From Parietaria judaica (lineage: Eukaryota; Streptophyta; Magnoliopsida; Rosales; Urticaceae), in NCBI GenBank assembly GCA_954871525.1, contig OX940861.1:34237201-34301200 (forward strand): a DNA stretch of 64,000 nucleotides, given 5' to 3'. This document shows positions 1-11,544 of this stretch, one piece after another. The notes under the pieces are model-generated. The model had not been told where the DNA came from and ran no database searches. It worked only from the letters and a program-made list of their open reading frames with translations. Each line of letters starts with the position of its first letter. Position 1 is the stretch's first letter. The position numbers and the translations under genes were made by a program.

Positions 1-48
1 TCCCCTTCCGCGACCGCGACCTCGACCTCTACCCCTTCCATCTTCCAT
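1..48 (-). CDS. Start of a retrotransposon gag-like reading frame (partial)
   Basis: On the minus strand an ATG at 48 opens a frame that runs off the window edge. The 16 visible codons read Met-Glu-Asp followed by alternating Gly and Arg, a GR-rich start that could be a nucleic-acid-binding gag leader. A primer binding site and an LTR-like start lie upstream at 234-248, which is the layout of the 5' end of a minus-strand LTR retrotransposon. The rest of the element is outside the window, so gag is an inference from position and composition. Confidence 0.4.
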   Translation of the reverse strand, partial: MEDGRGRGRGRGRGRG

Positions 49-233
49 TATAATTCTGAGCGTCGAATAAATTTATACTCTTATGAGTACTTTTAGGTGT
101 CGCAAATTTCATACATATACATCAACTCAGAATAAAATAACTATAAGATATTTATATTTATATATATATAGCCTACTTGGATTATGACGAGCGACCTTGT
201 GGTTGGAGTGCGAGGTAGGATGGCAAGATCACG

Positions 234-628
234 GCTCTGATACTAATTGTAACGACCCGACTTTTTCAAAGTCGTTACTTACTGACTACTTTAAAAATCT
301 TTGAAAATACTTGGCCATTTTTTTAACTTAAAGTAAAATAAGTAAATACGTGAATAGTAAAAATATTTATCAGGAATTCCTTTTTTTAAAAACAAAAATG
401 TATAAGAAATAAAATATGCGGAAAATGTCTTCACAGTGATTACCCATCCACCCAATCCCTCGCACATCCTCCACCGTCACCGTCCAACCCACCACGAAAT
501 CATATCATAGGTTTCTTACCTACAGTACGAACGAAAAATCTTTTGTGTGAGCTAAAAGCTCAGTGAGATACAACTATACAGTACGAACAAAAAATCTATC
601 ATATCATAGGTTTCCCACTTTTTCTATC
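234..628 (-). mobile_element. 5' LTR and primer binding site of a minus-strand LTR retrotransposon
   Basis: Positions 234-244 are the complement of the initiator-Met tRNA primer site (TGGTATCAGAGC type, one mismatch). They are followed after a short spacer by TGTAACGACCCG at 248, a typical end of a gypsy-type LTR read from the minus strand. The motif GTGAGCTAAAAGCTCAGTGAG near 548-568 is shared in form with the solo LTR at 8000-10137, suggesting related families. The outer end of this LTR is not visible because Cassandra sequence starts at 629. Confidence 0.5.
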
Positions 629-710
629 TGTAACGCCCCGGCTGCTCAATCGAATCGACGACTGTCCCCATAGGCCAACACGAGTCTTTTCAGCGTGCTT
701 TGTCCTCACT

Positions 711-800
711 CGCACGCTTCCCGAGAAACTTCCCAGGAGGTCACCCATCCTAGTACTACTCCAAGCCAAGTACGCTTAACTTTGGAGTTCCTATGAACGG
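711..800 (-). repeat. 5S rRNA-derived block in the left Cassandra LTR
   Basis: The minus strand matches the 3' half of plant 5S rRNA, including the internal promoter region: the complement of AAGCGTACTTGG, then AGTAGTACTAGGATGGGTGA and CCTCCTGGGAAGT. It diverges from true 5S at both ends, so it is LTR sequence and not a working rRNA gene. Confidence 0.85.
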
Positions 801-1189
801 GCAACCGAAAAGAGGATGCATCTTGTTGACATAGGTAGTACCAATCAATTCATTTAAGCTTCTTTGACCACACAGTCTCATACCTGTATGATCTCCGATA
901 ACCGTGCAGTCCCATACCTGCACAGTCTCGGGAACGTCCCATCAGCACATCCCCTTGCCCAGGCGATGTGGGACTGCACAGCTTACCCGTTCTTGACCTC
1001 GTGGCTCACGGGATTAGTGACTGTCACAAATCACCCCCACCTAATGGGGGCCCGTCGTCCTTGTCGGCCACACTTCCGGCTGGGCTCAGCTCTGATACCA
1101 TCTGTAACGCCCCGGCTGCTCAATCGAATTGACGATTGTCCCCACAGGCCAACACGAGTCTTTTCAGCATGCTTTGTTCTCACTCGCAC

Positions 1190-1275
1190 GCTTCCCGAGA
1201 AACTTCCCAGGAGGTCACCCATCCTAGTACTACTCCAAGCCAAGCACGCTTAACTTTGGAGTTCCTATAAACGGG
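1190..1275 (-). repeat. 5S rRNA-derived block in the right Cassandra LTR
   Basis: This is the second copy of the 5S-like block, in the same orientation. It reads AAGCGTGCTTGG on the minus strand, closer to true plant 5S than the left copy, which has AAGCGTACTTGG. Confidence 0.85.
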
Positions 1276-1502
1276 CAACCGAAAAGAAGATGCATCTTGT
1301 TGACATAGATAGTACCAATCAATTCATTTAAGCCTTTTTGACCATACACTCCCATACATGTATGATCTCCGATAACCTTGCAGTCCCATACCTGCACAGT
1401 CTCGGGAACGTCCCATCAGCACATCCCCTTGCCCAGGCGATGTGGGACTGCACAGCTTACCCGTTCTTGCCCTCGTGGCTCACGGGATTAGTGACTGTCA
1501 CA

Positions 1503-2502
1503 GTTGTATGAATCCCGATACTTTGTCTAACTCACCAAGATCACTCCAAGTATATTATATAAATTGCGATAATATATAATATAAAGCGTAAAGGAAAATG
1601 ACACCGAGGTTTTTTATAGAGGTTCGTCCCAAACGGTAGTTGACTACTTCCTCTCTACTTTTCTTATTGAATCGAAATGAATACAATATGAGAAAGAGAT
1701 AAAGAAAAGCTCATAAACGAGGTGACAGAAACGAGGTGAAAATACGAGGTGAAATTTACATCTTATAAATGAGTAATATGAAATATAAATCTTCCCAAAG
1801 TGTTTGTGGTGGTCTGCTCTCTCTGAACTTGTTTATCTCTCTTCCCCCCTCCTCTTAAATGCCATTCTTCATGTATTTATATATGCTTTAGCCATGAACG
1901 TTGGATGCCTCTTCAGGTGGAGAAAATAGTGGGCCATGACTTAGCCCTCCATCACTTCCTTTTGACATGTGTAAAGTAGTTGATTGCCTTTATTTTGACT
2001 AAGCAATCTCTGGAACACGTTTATCAATTTGAGGCAAGTCTTCCTCAATGTTCTCCTACCTATTAGGAAAGTAAAAGCCAATAGTGGACTGCATGCTTAG
2101 CCATGTGACCATATTGCTCGGTGGGATATTTTTAATGAGTTATTACTCTTTTATCAATCCCTAAACATTTGGGAGAACTAAGTTCAAGTGTGGGCTACGT
2201 TTTTAATTGCGATGAGCATTTAATATGATATTTGAGAGGATAAATGATTTATTCCTCGCCGCATATTTATGCCGTAAATATCAAATATTGAACAAACACT
2301 CAAATCAAATAACAAATCTAATTTAATTAATATTTATCATATTAATTAAATATATAGATTCTGCTAAAAGATTAATACTTTTGCCGCAGTCTCTTTGTAG
2401 AAGATGAACGACATGTCTTATCGGTCAAGACGATAAATGGCGTGTCATATTTACACGATGACAAACGATATGTCGTTTTGTTCGGGGATGAAATCCCTTA
2501 TC
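1503..2502. other. Non-coding retroelement-like DNA
   Basis: No gene is visible. The stretch is AT-rich, contains GAGGTG-type short repeats around 1720-1752, and ends abruptly where an integrase frame begins at about 2503. It may be part of an LTR, but no matching partner or target duplication was found. Confidence 0.3.
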
Positions 2503-3272
2503 AACAATCATAAGTCGCTTTGGATTGCCTAAGGAAATCATTGCTGACAACGGACCTCAGTTCGTGTCAAACAGATTCCAGGATTTTTGCTTTAACTGGA
2601 AGATTTCCCTAAACACATCCACCCCAAGATATCCACAAGGGAACGGCCAAGCAGAAGTTTCTAACCGGACAATTGTGGATGGTATCAAGAAGAGACTCGA
2701 TACCAAAAAAGGCAAATGGGCTGATGAGCTCATCGGCGTTCTCTGGTCATACAGAACCACGCCGCGAAGAGCAACAGGAGAAACTCCTTTCTCGATGGTA
2801 TATGGCACTGAAGCAGTCATACCAGCCGAAATAGGGGCTCCCAGTCTCAATAGAGAATATGCTCCTCTCAACGCGGAAATCAACGATGAAATGAGGCAAG
2901 ACCAGCTTGAACCACGCAGATGATCGACGCGAACAAGCCCTACTTCGGATAGCTAACTATCAAAATTCGATAGCTAGGTACTACAATTCCAAAGTTAGGC
3001 ATCGCAAGTTCATCACCGAGGAACTGGTCCTCTGACAGGTTTTCTAGAACACCGCCGAACCTAATGCGGGTAAATTGGGGACTAACTGGGAAGGACCCTA
3101 CATCGTCAACGAAGTAGTAAAACCTGGTGTTTACAAACTCGCTACCCCGGATGGATCAAGAGTCCTGCGGAGCTGGAATGCAATGCCCCTAAGAAAGTCT
3201 ATACTTAACAGGTCAGAAATGACCTCCCATGAACTACGTAATGGCTTGATCCCCAAAGAACGGGGTACGTAG
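2503..3272 (+). pseudogene. Ty3/gypsy (Tat-like) integrase C-terminal fragment
   Basis: The reading frame enters mid-protein just before [15 protein letters not shown] and continues through the integrase core typical of plant gypsy elements: the second catalytic Asp in ADNGPQF, the third acidic residue in [10 protein letters not shown], then [19 protein letters not shown] and the [10 protein letters not shown] block. A stop at about 2921-2923 and frame shifts separate this from the end of the protein near 3075-3190, where GTNWEGPYIV and AWNAMPLRK-like sequence (the GPY/F module) appear. Everything upstream of the core (gag, protease, RT, RNase H) is missing. The block order and wording are closest to Tat/Athila-type gypsy elements as I know them. 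It is a dead fragment. Confidence 0.85.
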
Positions 3273-3654
3273 GCAGACCGACTAAAAAGGTCAGACGCAA
3301 CCATAACCAACCAACAACCAATACATCCCATACGGGTAAAGACGAGGCCAAACTCCCGGCCAAGGCACGATCCCAGCTACAATGGATCACCAGAGCCCGG
3401 TCCGAGGAACACCCAAATGTAAGTAAGTAATTTCATTTACTGCAGAAAATTTTTACTATTGCCAAGCACTTTATGTTTAGTTTCAAAGGCTTAGTCAAAT
3501 CACATGCATAAATTAAACAATTCGAACACAAATTATATACCACTCAGGCACGCTGAATCTAGTAGTGACGATCTTTCCTAACGAAACACATTACGTTTAT
3601 TAGCTCCAACTATGTTTGCCTAAGTCCAGAACACTAGTCCTTGCAGCTACTCGA

Positions 3655-3865
3655 GTACCAAACCCTATCTTTGCGAGTTATATACTGTGCTCGGGTACCA
3701 AAACCCTATCTTCGCGAGTTACATACTCTGCCCGGGTACCAAACCCTATCTTTGCAAGTTACATACTCTTCCCGGGTACCAAACCCTATCTTCGTGAGTT
3801 ACATACTGTATTCGGGTACCAAACCCCTACTCTTAAAGAGTTACATACTCTGCTCGGGTACCATA
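3655..3865. repeat. Tandem repeat, about five copies of a 40-42 bp unit
   Basis: The unit begins GTACCAAACCCTATCTT and ends near ATACTCTGCTCGG. GTACC starts occur at 3655, 3695, 3736, 3776, 3816 and 3858, giving spacings of 40, 41, 40, 40 and 42. The copies differ by scattered substitutions. The array lies about 400 bp past the gypsy integrase end, where Tat-type elements often carry tandem repeats in their 3' untranslated region. Confidence 0.9.
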
Positions 3866-3956
3866 CCCGATTCCCAATAATAGCACTCTACTCCGCCACG
3901 AACTCTATTGTAAGATAACATTCGATACAACAAGCAGCATCTGGCGGCCAGGCTCA

Positions 3957-6685
3957 TGTTGGACATGTGTCCTTAAAAGAGCTGTATTTTCCCTAATTGT
4001 AAAAGATTTTGACCAAAGTCGTTGAATAAAAGATGTTACTTATTATGTTAATCTTATTATAGTTTCTGGTAGAGTAAAATAGAATGTTTGTTCCATAGTT
4101 CATAAAGGATGCAATTATGTTATTATTATCACAACAGAATCAATGTGAGGAAGAATTAATAATCATAATAAATGAACTTAAAATGTCCGTGACCTGATTA
4201 ACTGGGTGGGAGCCCATTAATCATAAAAGGTCATTAATGTGACTAAGAGATAATCCTATTCTGGATTAAGTGTGTGTGTCACACTCACTAGAAGAGCATT
4301 AAGTATGAAGCGGCTTCATACTGGACTGGACCTGACTTAAACTCCGGAAGTTGTTATATAAGACCGTCACTAACAACTTGGAGTTGAGTCACTAGTAGAT
4401 GATAAAATGGATATTCGATCTAAGTCCTGAGTGACCTCGAGCCTAAACTGTTGACTTGATTGTTCTTTGATTTAACTGTTAAAGAACACATTTTATTGTC
4501 GTTCCCAATGCTGCTATTTTGGGAACATGATAGTCAACAGATAAGGGTAGCTTGGTCATAGACACGGACATCACACAGCTCTCTTCAGAGTCAAGATGGT
4601 TCCCTTGATCGTTAGTGGTGAAAAGTGAGAGGTACCCATGCGAAACTTATGAATCGAAACCATAAGTGGGTTACTCAGAATATTACTAACTGAGTTGAGG
4701 ATGAAAATGCAATGAGAGGTAAAACGGTAAAAACCGCATGCTCGTGTGTGGATCATCAAATGAAATATCAATAACCCGAATTTGATTGTATCAATGGACA
4801 CCTTGCTATAAAAGGAATAATATGTATTGTATCACTAGAGAGTGCAGCCTCGGGTTTATAGTGGAATAACACCGAGGTTTGACGAACCACTTGCAGTTCG
4901 TTGGAGCTTCAGTGATACGGGTCCATGGTCCCCAGGATAGCTTCAGAACAGATGATACGTACGTGATTTAAACATTCGGTATGTTTTATCATTTGTCGGG
5001 ATTCATAAAACTATAGTCTGTGTCAGACCTTGGAAGTTTTATTTTTGACGTGGCAAAAGTACCAAAGTTTGGTACCTGAAATTTAACAGATAAAAGAAAG
5101 TTGAATTTTGATTTTTCATCAACTGAAAAGTTGTTGGAAATTCAATTCTTTTCTTTTGGAACCAAGTCATTTCGACGTACAGTTTGTGATTTAGAGAATT
5201 TCCAAGTTTGCTATCGTTTTCATAAATATGTGAAATTTAATCACATGTCACAAATTTAAATGGTGGTGTTGCACCACGACATTTAATATGTGATATTGAG
5301 ATCAAAGGATAATAATATAATTTAATTATTAATATTCTTATTAATAATGAATAGATTTATGTTATTTAAATAAAAATATATATTTGGTATATATATGAAT
5401 GTGTAGAAATAATGCGGCCTAAGTAAATGTGTAAATTGGACTTACACGAATTTACTTGGATTTGGAATTTCCAAATATGCGGCATATGTACCTATGTTTA
5501 GGTATTAATGGAAAAAAACTTGAAATTAATTTGGTTCATTAGATCGGTCAAGTTTGATCTTAACCGTTGGATCATGATAATTAATTTGGAAAGCTAAAGT
5601 CGAAAATGACTTGGTGACCAAGCATGGATTTCAAAATTTCTTAATTAATTATATCCGTTGGATTAGTTTAAGATTTAATCTTAATCATTGGATTGGAAAT
5701 TAATTAACATGCAAATATGGAATGCAAAATTCGAATTTATTATAAAGGAGGTCGAAATCTATTACTTGGTGAACAAGTAATGAGGCTTAACTTTATGCTA
5801 AATCAATATGGTCCATTAGATTGGTTATGGAATTAATTCCAACCATTGGATCAAGCTTATTGATTTCAAAATTTCCATATGCATGCATAGAGAATTCGAA
5901 TTTTCTTATATAAGGAAGTGATTGGATAATTTATTTATTCATGATTTCCTTATTTGGTTAAATCCCTAATTAATCCTAATCATTGGATCATTGGTTATTC
6001 AATCTTGGCCATTGGTTTGGAGTGATTAATTATATTTGCCCATTATAGAATTTGAAATTCATGCATGGAAGCTTCCCTTATTGGCTTCTCCATGAGCCTA
6101 TAAATACAAGGCTCATTCTATACATTTCACACACCTTCCCCAGAGAAAGAATTCGATCTCTCTCTCTCTCTCTTTCTAGAATCTGTGAATTTCTTAGCCT
6201 CTGATCTCTCTTTTCTGGTTCGGCTTAGTGAGACGTTGTTCTCCGAAAGCTTTAAAAGAACCATCAGTTAAAATTTTTGCGACGGAGTCCTGCCGGGGAA
6301 GCCCATGCTTCGGTACGAGGAGTCCAGGAGAATATCCCTGAAGATCACGGGAGTTTCCCTCAGCATCGGTGAAGCCCTGCCCAATTCAGAACGCGCAGCC
6401 GGAATCGTCATCACCTCAGGTACGGCATTATGCATTGGGTCAATAAATGCAAACCTTTATTTACAGTTTATTTATTTCCTATAGACTATATTATTAATAA
6501 TGAATGTATGAAAAGTTAAATTAGTAATAATTTACCAGATCTTGATTTTGTTTATCATAGGATGTTCAAATCGTTGTACGCGTAACAAGTTTTTCCGCTT
6601 TAAATATTTTTTTAAATGTTACCCCGACGGCTTGACGGCATAAATCGTGATAATATTATCGGGAAACGTAATGAACTTCCCAACA
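3957..6685 (+). mobile_element. Long copia-type LTR, plus orientation (2.73 kb)
   Basis: It starts TGTTGGACATGTGTCC at 3957 and ends CTTCCCAACA at 6685, so the ends are the short inverted repeat TGTTGG/CCAACA. It matches in reverse the stretch 25309-28009, and more distantly the LTR at 33072-35731 that sits beside a copia primer site and RNase H, which identifies the family. A TATA-like GCCTATAAATACAAGG at 6098-6113 followed by CT-rich leader sequence marks the promoter region. No internal domain follows; the right side abuts an inverted piece of the same LTR. No target duplication is seen. Confidence 0.8.
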
Positions 6686-6984
6686 GATTATCACTTAGTC
6701 ACATTGATGACCTTATACGGTTAATGGGCTCCCACCCAGTTAATCAAGTCACGGACATTTTAAGTTCATTTATTATTATTATTAATTCTTCCTCACATTG
6801 ACTCGGTTGTGATAATAATAACATAATTGCATCCTTTATGAACAATGGAACAAACATTCTATTTTACTCTACCAGAAACTATAATAATATTAACATAATA
6901 AGTATCATCTTTTATTCAACGACTTTGGTCAAAATCTTTTACAATTAGGGAAAAGACAGCTTGTTTAAGGACACATGTCAACCA
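6686..6984 (-). mobile_element. Inverted 299-bp end of the same LTR family
   Basis: This is the reverse complement of roughly 3957-4255 and matches 27711-28009 in direct orientation. It directly abuts the plus-orientation LTR, so the family is arranged head to tail as an inverted pair. Sequence to its right (from 6985) is the same as that right of 28009, so this is the remnant of a minus-orientation LTR that once looked like 25309-28009. Confidence 0.8.
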
Positions 6985-7410
6985 GATCCCGATCTGAAAA
7001 ATTCAACCCCGAGCTCGGCACTAAAAAATTCAATTCGATTATAGACAAAAAAGTCACCCGAACGCAAAATGTCAACCAAACTCCGACCCCAAAAAAAGTC
7101 AATGTGGACTCAGGCTGGAAAAGTTAACCCGAGCTCGGCCATAAAAAATTCACTCCGAGTTTGGACCAAAAAATTCAGCACGAGCTCGACGACCTCGACC
7201 AATAAAAGTGAACCCGAGCCTTGTCCAAAAAACTCAACCTGAGTTTGACACGAAAAAGTTAACCCGAGTCCAACTCGAAAAAATCACGCATGACAATAAA
7301 AAAAAATATGATGTCACTAATTGTTAGATATGTTTCATATATAAAATTGTTATTGACTTATATTGTTATGAAATCATGGTAATAATGACATGTAGCGTAG
7401 TAGTAGCAAA
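6985..7410. repeat. Segment duplicated at 28010-28427, with decayed 30-bp motif array
   Basis: The sequence is nearly the same as 28010-28427. Both copies contain many degenerate units of the form A(n)-TCAACCCGAGCTCGG, spaced about 30 bp apart, which look like an old minisatellite. No coding potential is seen. Confidence 0.75.
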
Positions 7411-7999
7411 TAGGGTTGAAATCAGTACCGATAACTGATAAATTAGTTTTTTTTTATCTCAGTATTTTTTATTTTTTTTATTTTTTGGTATTTTGTACTG
7501 GTATCGGTTCTAAAAATTCTTGGTTTTTATCAAAGCGAGACCGAGACCGAAACCGACAAAATAGAAAAGAAAATCAAGAAAAAAATCAGGAAAAATCCGG
7601 AGCAAAATCCAAAAAAAAAATACAAAATACCATGTCCGAAATATAAAATACATGTCTAATATACCGCAAACCAAAATCAAGGAATCATAATCAGAAAATG
7701 AATCGGATAATCAAGGAAAGAAAGGATGAGTCCGACGGAGAAGAAGACGAAGGTCCGACCTCACGGCGGTGGACAGATCTCGGCGAGGGAGAAGAAGGGT
7801 TCTCGGTGAGGGCTGATGTTATGAGAAAGAGAGCGGAGGAGGGTTTAAGGATTGGCGGCGAATAAAAGAGAGTGAGGTATCAGACTGAATGTGCCTTAAT
7901 TTTTCAAGGGAAAAAATGACATGTAGTACAATATTTAAAACGACATGTAGTTCACAATCGGAACCGATACTAAAATTCGAAACATATGGCGTTAGTATC

Positions 8000-9667
8000 T
8001 GTAACGACCCCCTTTCCTCGGATCTGTTACTTCTTCGATAAAACTTATCAAAGTCCCGGTTTACAAAAAATATTTTAACGAGAAAATAATTAAAAATAAT
8101 TGTAAAATTTAATAAAAGTTATATAATAAGTACTCGGGACTATAATTAATTATAAAACGAAAATAAAATATTTTGGAGCTCCTTATTTTGAAAACAAATA
8201 AGAACAATGTTGCGGAAAGCCACAAGATCGATTCTACCACCGTATGCACCCGTATATGCCGCGACGCAGATCCCGCTCCATCCGCAACTCATCGATTCTT
8301 TCCTGATTATACAACACAACTATACGCGTGAGCTAACGCTCAGTACGTAAAAGCTTTTTATTACTCACAAAAATAATTATGAAATTATCACACCATAATT
8401 CACATAATGCAATGCCATGCTATATCGTTTTATAGCTTTTTATATATAAACATAGTCTTGGGCCCTGCGTACGTACCAGCGCGCAACTACACCTACGGGA
8501 GACTGGGGGCGCGACCCTAACCAAGTCAGCCTGCGGCAAACATCTCACGACGTATCATTTGAGACTACGCGACTCGATACAGTCGGAGGCTTCATAAACA
8601 TTGTAATCAGTGACTACGCGACCCGATATACAATGGTTGGTACGACGCAATTTACTAAAAATGTCATACATATATAATGTCATTATAGATTATATGTATG
8701 ACTAAATGCTCATGCTTTTGGAATATACTCATACTGTATATTCATGCTTTCTCAATATGCTCATATCGCATATCAACCATGTACCATTAAACAATGCCAT
8801 AAAACGACATAAATCATCCAAACATACATTTCACACTAAGCCCAATCACACAAACCAAAATATTAGTGTTGTGTTGTAGTGAGTACTTTTACGTACCTTT
8901 CACCATATGAACTCTTCATAATACGATTCCATACTTCATATATAAATAACCTGATATAATATATATAAACTCACATATAAGCTTTCAGACTAATTAAAAG
9001 TCCACAATATATCCAAAGAATAACACTGTAAAATTATTATCACTGAGTATATATACTCCTTTTATTTTTGTAAATCTACGTAATTAGCTAGTTTATAGTC
9101 TATATATATATATGCTATTAGACATATATAAGTATGTAACAAACCATTTAAGTATGTAACATATAAGTATGTAACAAACCATTTAAGTATGTAACAAACC
9201 ATTTAAAGCGACATGGTAATCTTGTACAACCTTAAAAGAAACACTACATAGCACATGCTTTTATATGCTTACTACCATAGTCTGTAGCTACTATAATTAA
9301 TTAATTAACTACAATATATATATATATATGCATATACTTAAGATTGTAATTATAACCCAAATATTTTCAATCAAAACTATGGATACATCACACTATTTAA
9401 TTATCACGTTAATATAATTCAATATCTATATGGCAAATTAATTCAAAGAATTTAAGCTTGCTGTTTTACCTCAACTCCGGCACTGATGTCGATCGCCAAA
9501 CAATTGGGATATGATTAAGGGACTTTCAATTTTTATCTTTGTTTTTCTGGTGAAGCTTTTAGGGAGAAGATGGGAATAATGGCTTTGAAGAAAATGAGTC
9601 GGTTCTATGCATAGACACATAGCAAAGTGATGATAATACACACGCATAACAAGGTAATGACAAAGCT

Positions 9668-9733
<66 letters not shown>

Positions 9734-10137
9734 GTCGGTTACAAAGGGTCATAGAAAGGATAAGTTTGATATATTACATAATTTAGTAATTAAGTTATGC
9801 ATATTTACAGGCAAAGTACTAAAATTAATATGTACACAATTAATCAAGTAATGATGAGCTTGAATGTGTATATATATAATATATATATGCCGGTTATCAT
9901 AGTATAAGAGATAATGATAATAGTTATATAACTTAGTACCAAAGTTATAGGTATTTGACATAAAATATAAAAATTCATATTAATATTTTAGCCTTCACAT
10001 ATAAATGACTAGGAGAGCCTTCAGATTATTACTAATCACAATTAAATAGAGTACACTCTCAAAATTAAGAGTGCATTTTTATCTCATTATCGTCAAAATT
10101 CAAAACCATAATATAGATAAACTTTCCGGATACTACA
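8000..10137 (-). mobile_element. Solo LTR (2138 bp), gypsy-type, nested in the hAT element
   Basis: It starts TGTAACGACCCC at 8000 and ends GATACTACA at 10137, with a perfect 5-bp target duplication GTATC at 7995-7999 and 10138-10142. The intact site is visible in the other copy at about 29001-29005, where GTATCGG runs on without interruption, which proves the insertion. No internal region or primer site is present, so it is a solo LTR left by recombination. Orientation is inferred from the similar start at 248. It holds a long (TA)n tract at about 9668-9730. Confidence 0.88.
9668..9730. repeat. (TA)n microsatellite
   Basis: About 30 TA units, inside the solo LTR. Confidence 0.95.
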
Positions 10138-10294
10138 GTATCGGTTCTCGGTATTGGTATCGGAAGGAAACTGATACCTGGTAAGTATCGGTTCTTGGTT
10201 TTAAACTAAATTTATCGATTTTTTTTTTAAAAACCAATTTAGGATTGATACCGAAACCGAGAAACAGTTACAAAATTTTCACCCTAGTACCAAA

Positions 10295-10522
10295 TTATGG
10301 CTTGGGGGAGGAGAGCGTTGGCCTGTGTTGGAATTCTCGCAGCAGAGAAAGAGAGATGGGCGTGCATTTAAAAATAAATAATAATTAAAAAAAAAAGTAG
10401 CCGTCAAATTTTCTTTTAAATACTGCTACCCTGATCAGCTGCCTCGTGTTGTTTTACCAAAGGTAAAAGGTATTCATTATATTATTATATATTATATATT
10501 TGAAGCAAAAGCTCTATGCAAC

Positions 10523-10535
<13 letters not shown>
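10295..10535. repeat. Right end of the duplicated segment
   Basis: It matches 29149-29378 up to the motif AAGCTCTATGC-ACAATATT. After that the two copies diverge: this one runs into a (TA)n tract and the terpene synthase promoter, the other into unrelated DNA. No coding sequence is visible. Confidence 0.7.
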
Positions 10536-10559
<24 letters not shown>

Positions 10560-10902
10560 GTGCAGAAAGACATCAACAAGAGGCTCAATCATTGACTATC
10601 GCTCGTGAAATGCATGCAACAATATGAGTATGACTAAGCATGCATAGTTCAGGCTCGTCAAATGAGACTTTAAAAGCCACCTCGCGCGAGTACAACTTGG
10701 TGAGTTAATATATAAATATACTATATTATATACTTCTACTTTTTCTTAGATATAATTCGATTAATTATTGGGCAGACAAGAAAATCTGGGGCCTAAGTGA
10801 CACAATAACGAAATTATAGACCTCGTACCGTACGTATAATTTCACAAAGTCTAAAATTGACTGTCATGTTGCAAGTGGGTACCATTCCATGATTCCATTG
10901 CC

Positions 10903-10909
10903 TATATAA
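10903..10909 (+). promoter_or_regulatory. TATA box of the terpene synthase gene
   Basis: TATATAA in the context CCTATATAAACTC lies about 135 bp before the chosen ATG at 11044, a normal distance for a plant gene with a 5' leader of roughly 100 bp. Confidence 0.55.
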
Positions 10910-11043
10910 ACTCGTAGATTCAAGTTATAAGCCATCAAAAGGAATTTAGAGAAAAATAAAAGTCTAATTTGTTCCCGATCAGCTTATCTGTTTCTTCACC
11001 AATATTTTTCAGTCTCATTGCTGTTGTCGAATTCTATACGAAT

Positions 11044-11512
11044 ATGAGTACCGGCGACGAAATAATTCGGCGAAATGGTGACTACAAACCAACAATTTGG
11101 AGCACTGACTATATCGAGTCTTTGGAGATAAAATTCGCGGTAAATTTTCTAATAATTGCATTTATGGTCATAATTATAATACAAATAAAATATATGTGTA
11201 AATATATACCTATCAAATAATAGTTTTTTTTTTAATCAGGAGAATGCATGTTTAAGCTAATGTCATTCTCTTTACTCTGTTAATTAGATTTTGATACCCA
11301 TGATTAATTACTAATCTTCAACAAGCTATAATTTTTAGCTCATTTTACAAGCTGACTTTATGTTTTGTTATAATGCTTGTCCCTCAACGTTACCCTACAA
11401 GAAACATGACTTTTACCGGAGAAAATGCTTTGTTCTGCTTGTTATTTTTTTGCACCGGCAAAAGTCTCGTACTGTAGTTAACTTATTGTATAATATCATT
11501 TAGTTACTATAT

Positions 11513-11544
<32 letters not shown>

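Larger units (their letters stand above)
629..1502 (-). mobile_element. Cassandra TRIM retrotransposon (complete, two 400-bp LTRs)
   Basis: Two direct repeats of exactly 400 bp, 629-1028 and 1103-1502, start TGTAACGCCCCGG and end TGACTGTCACA. The 74-bp middle holds a purine tract on the minus strand next to the left LTR (1029-1055) and a Met-tRNA primer site complement at 1089-1100 next to the right LTR, so the element points to the minus strand. Each LTR carries a 5S rRNA-like block, the hallmark of Cassandra, a terminal-repeat retrotransposon in miniature with no protein coding. The LTRs differ at a modest number of positions, so insertion is not brand new. The flanking five bases (CTATC left, GTTGT right) do not match, so one border may have been rearranged. 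Confidence 0.93.
7411..10286. mobile_element. Small hAT-like element, copy A, split by a solo LTR
   Basis: The ends are TAGGGTTGAAATC at 7411 and the inverted form TTTCACCCTA at 10286. Near-identical 8-bp flanks, GTAGCAAA (7403-7410) and GTACCAAA (10287-10294), fit a hAT insertion. Subterminal sequence is rich in ACCGATACCGA-type repeats. Without the nested LTR the element is about 0.73 kb and has no transposase. Copy B is at 28428-29140. Confidence 0.65.

Noticed and set aside
864..1253. A 129-codon open frame
   Set aside because: It lies across the Cassandra LTRs, including the 5S-like block, and matches no protein; the element is known to be non-coding.
1190..1275. A functional 5S rRNA gene
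   Set aside because: Only the inner part matches 5S, both ends diverge, and the block is repeated exactly within two 400-bp LTRs.
3655..3865. A CRISPR-like array
   Set aside because: The units are contiguous without unique spacers and the DNA is plant nuclear; it is a plain tandem repeat.
10969..11043. N-terminal extension of the terpene synthase from a non-ATG codon
   Set aside because: The open stretch has no ATG and an in-frame stop just upstream; the first ATG is 11044.
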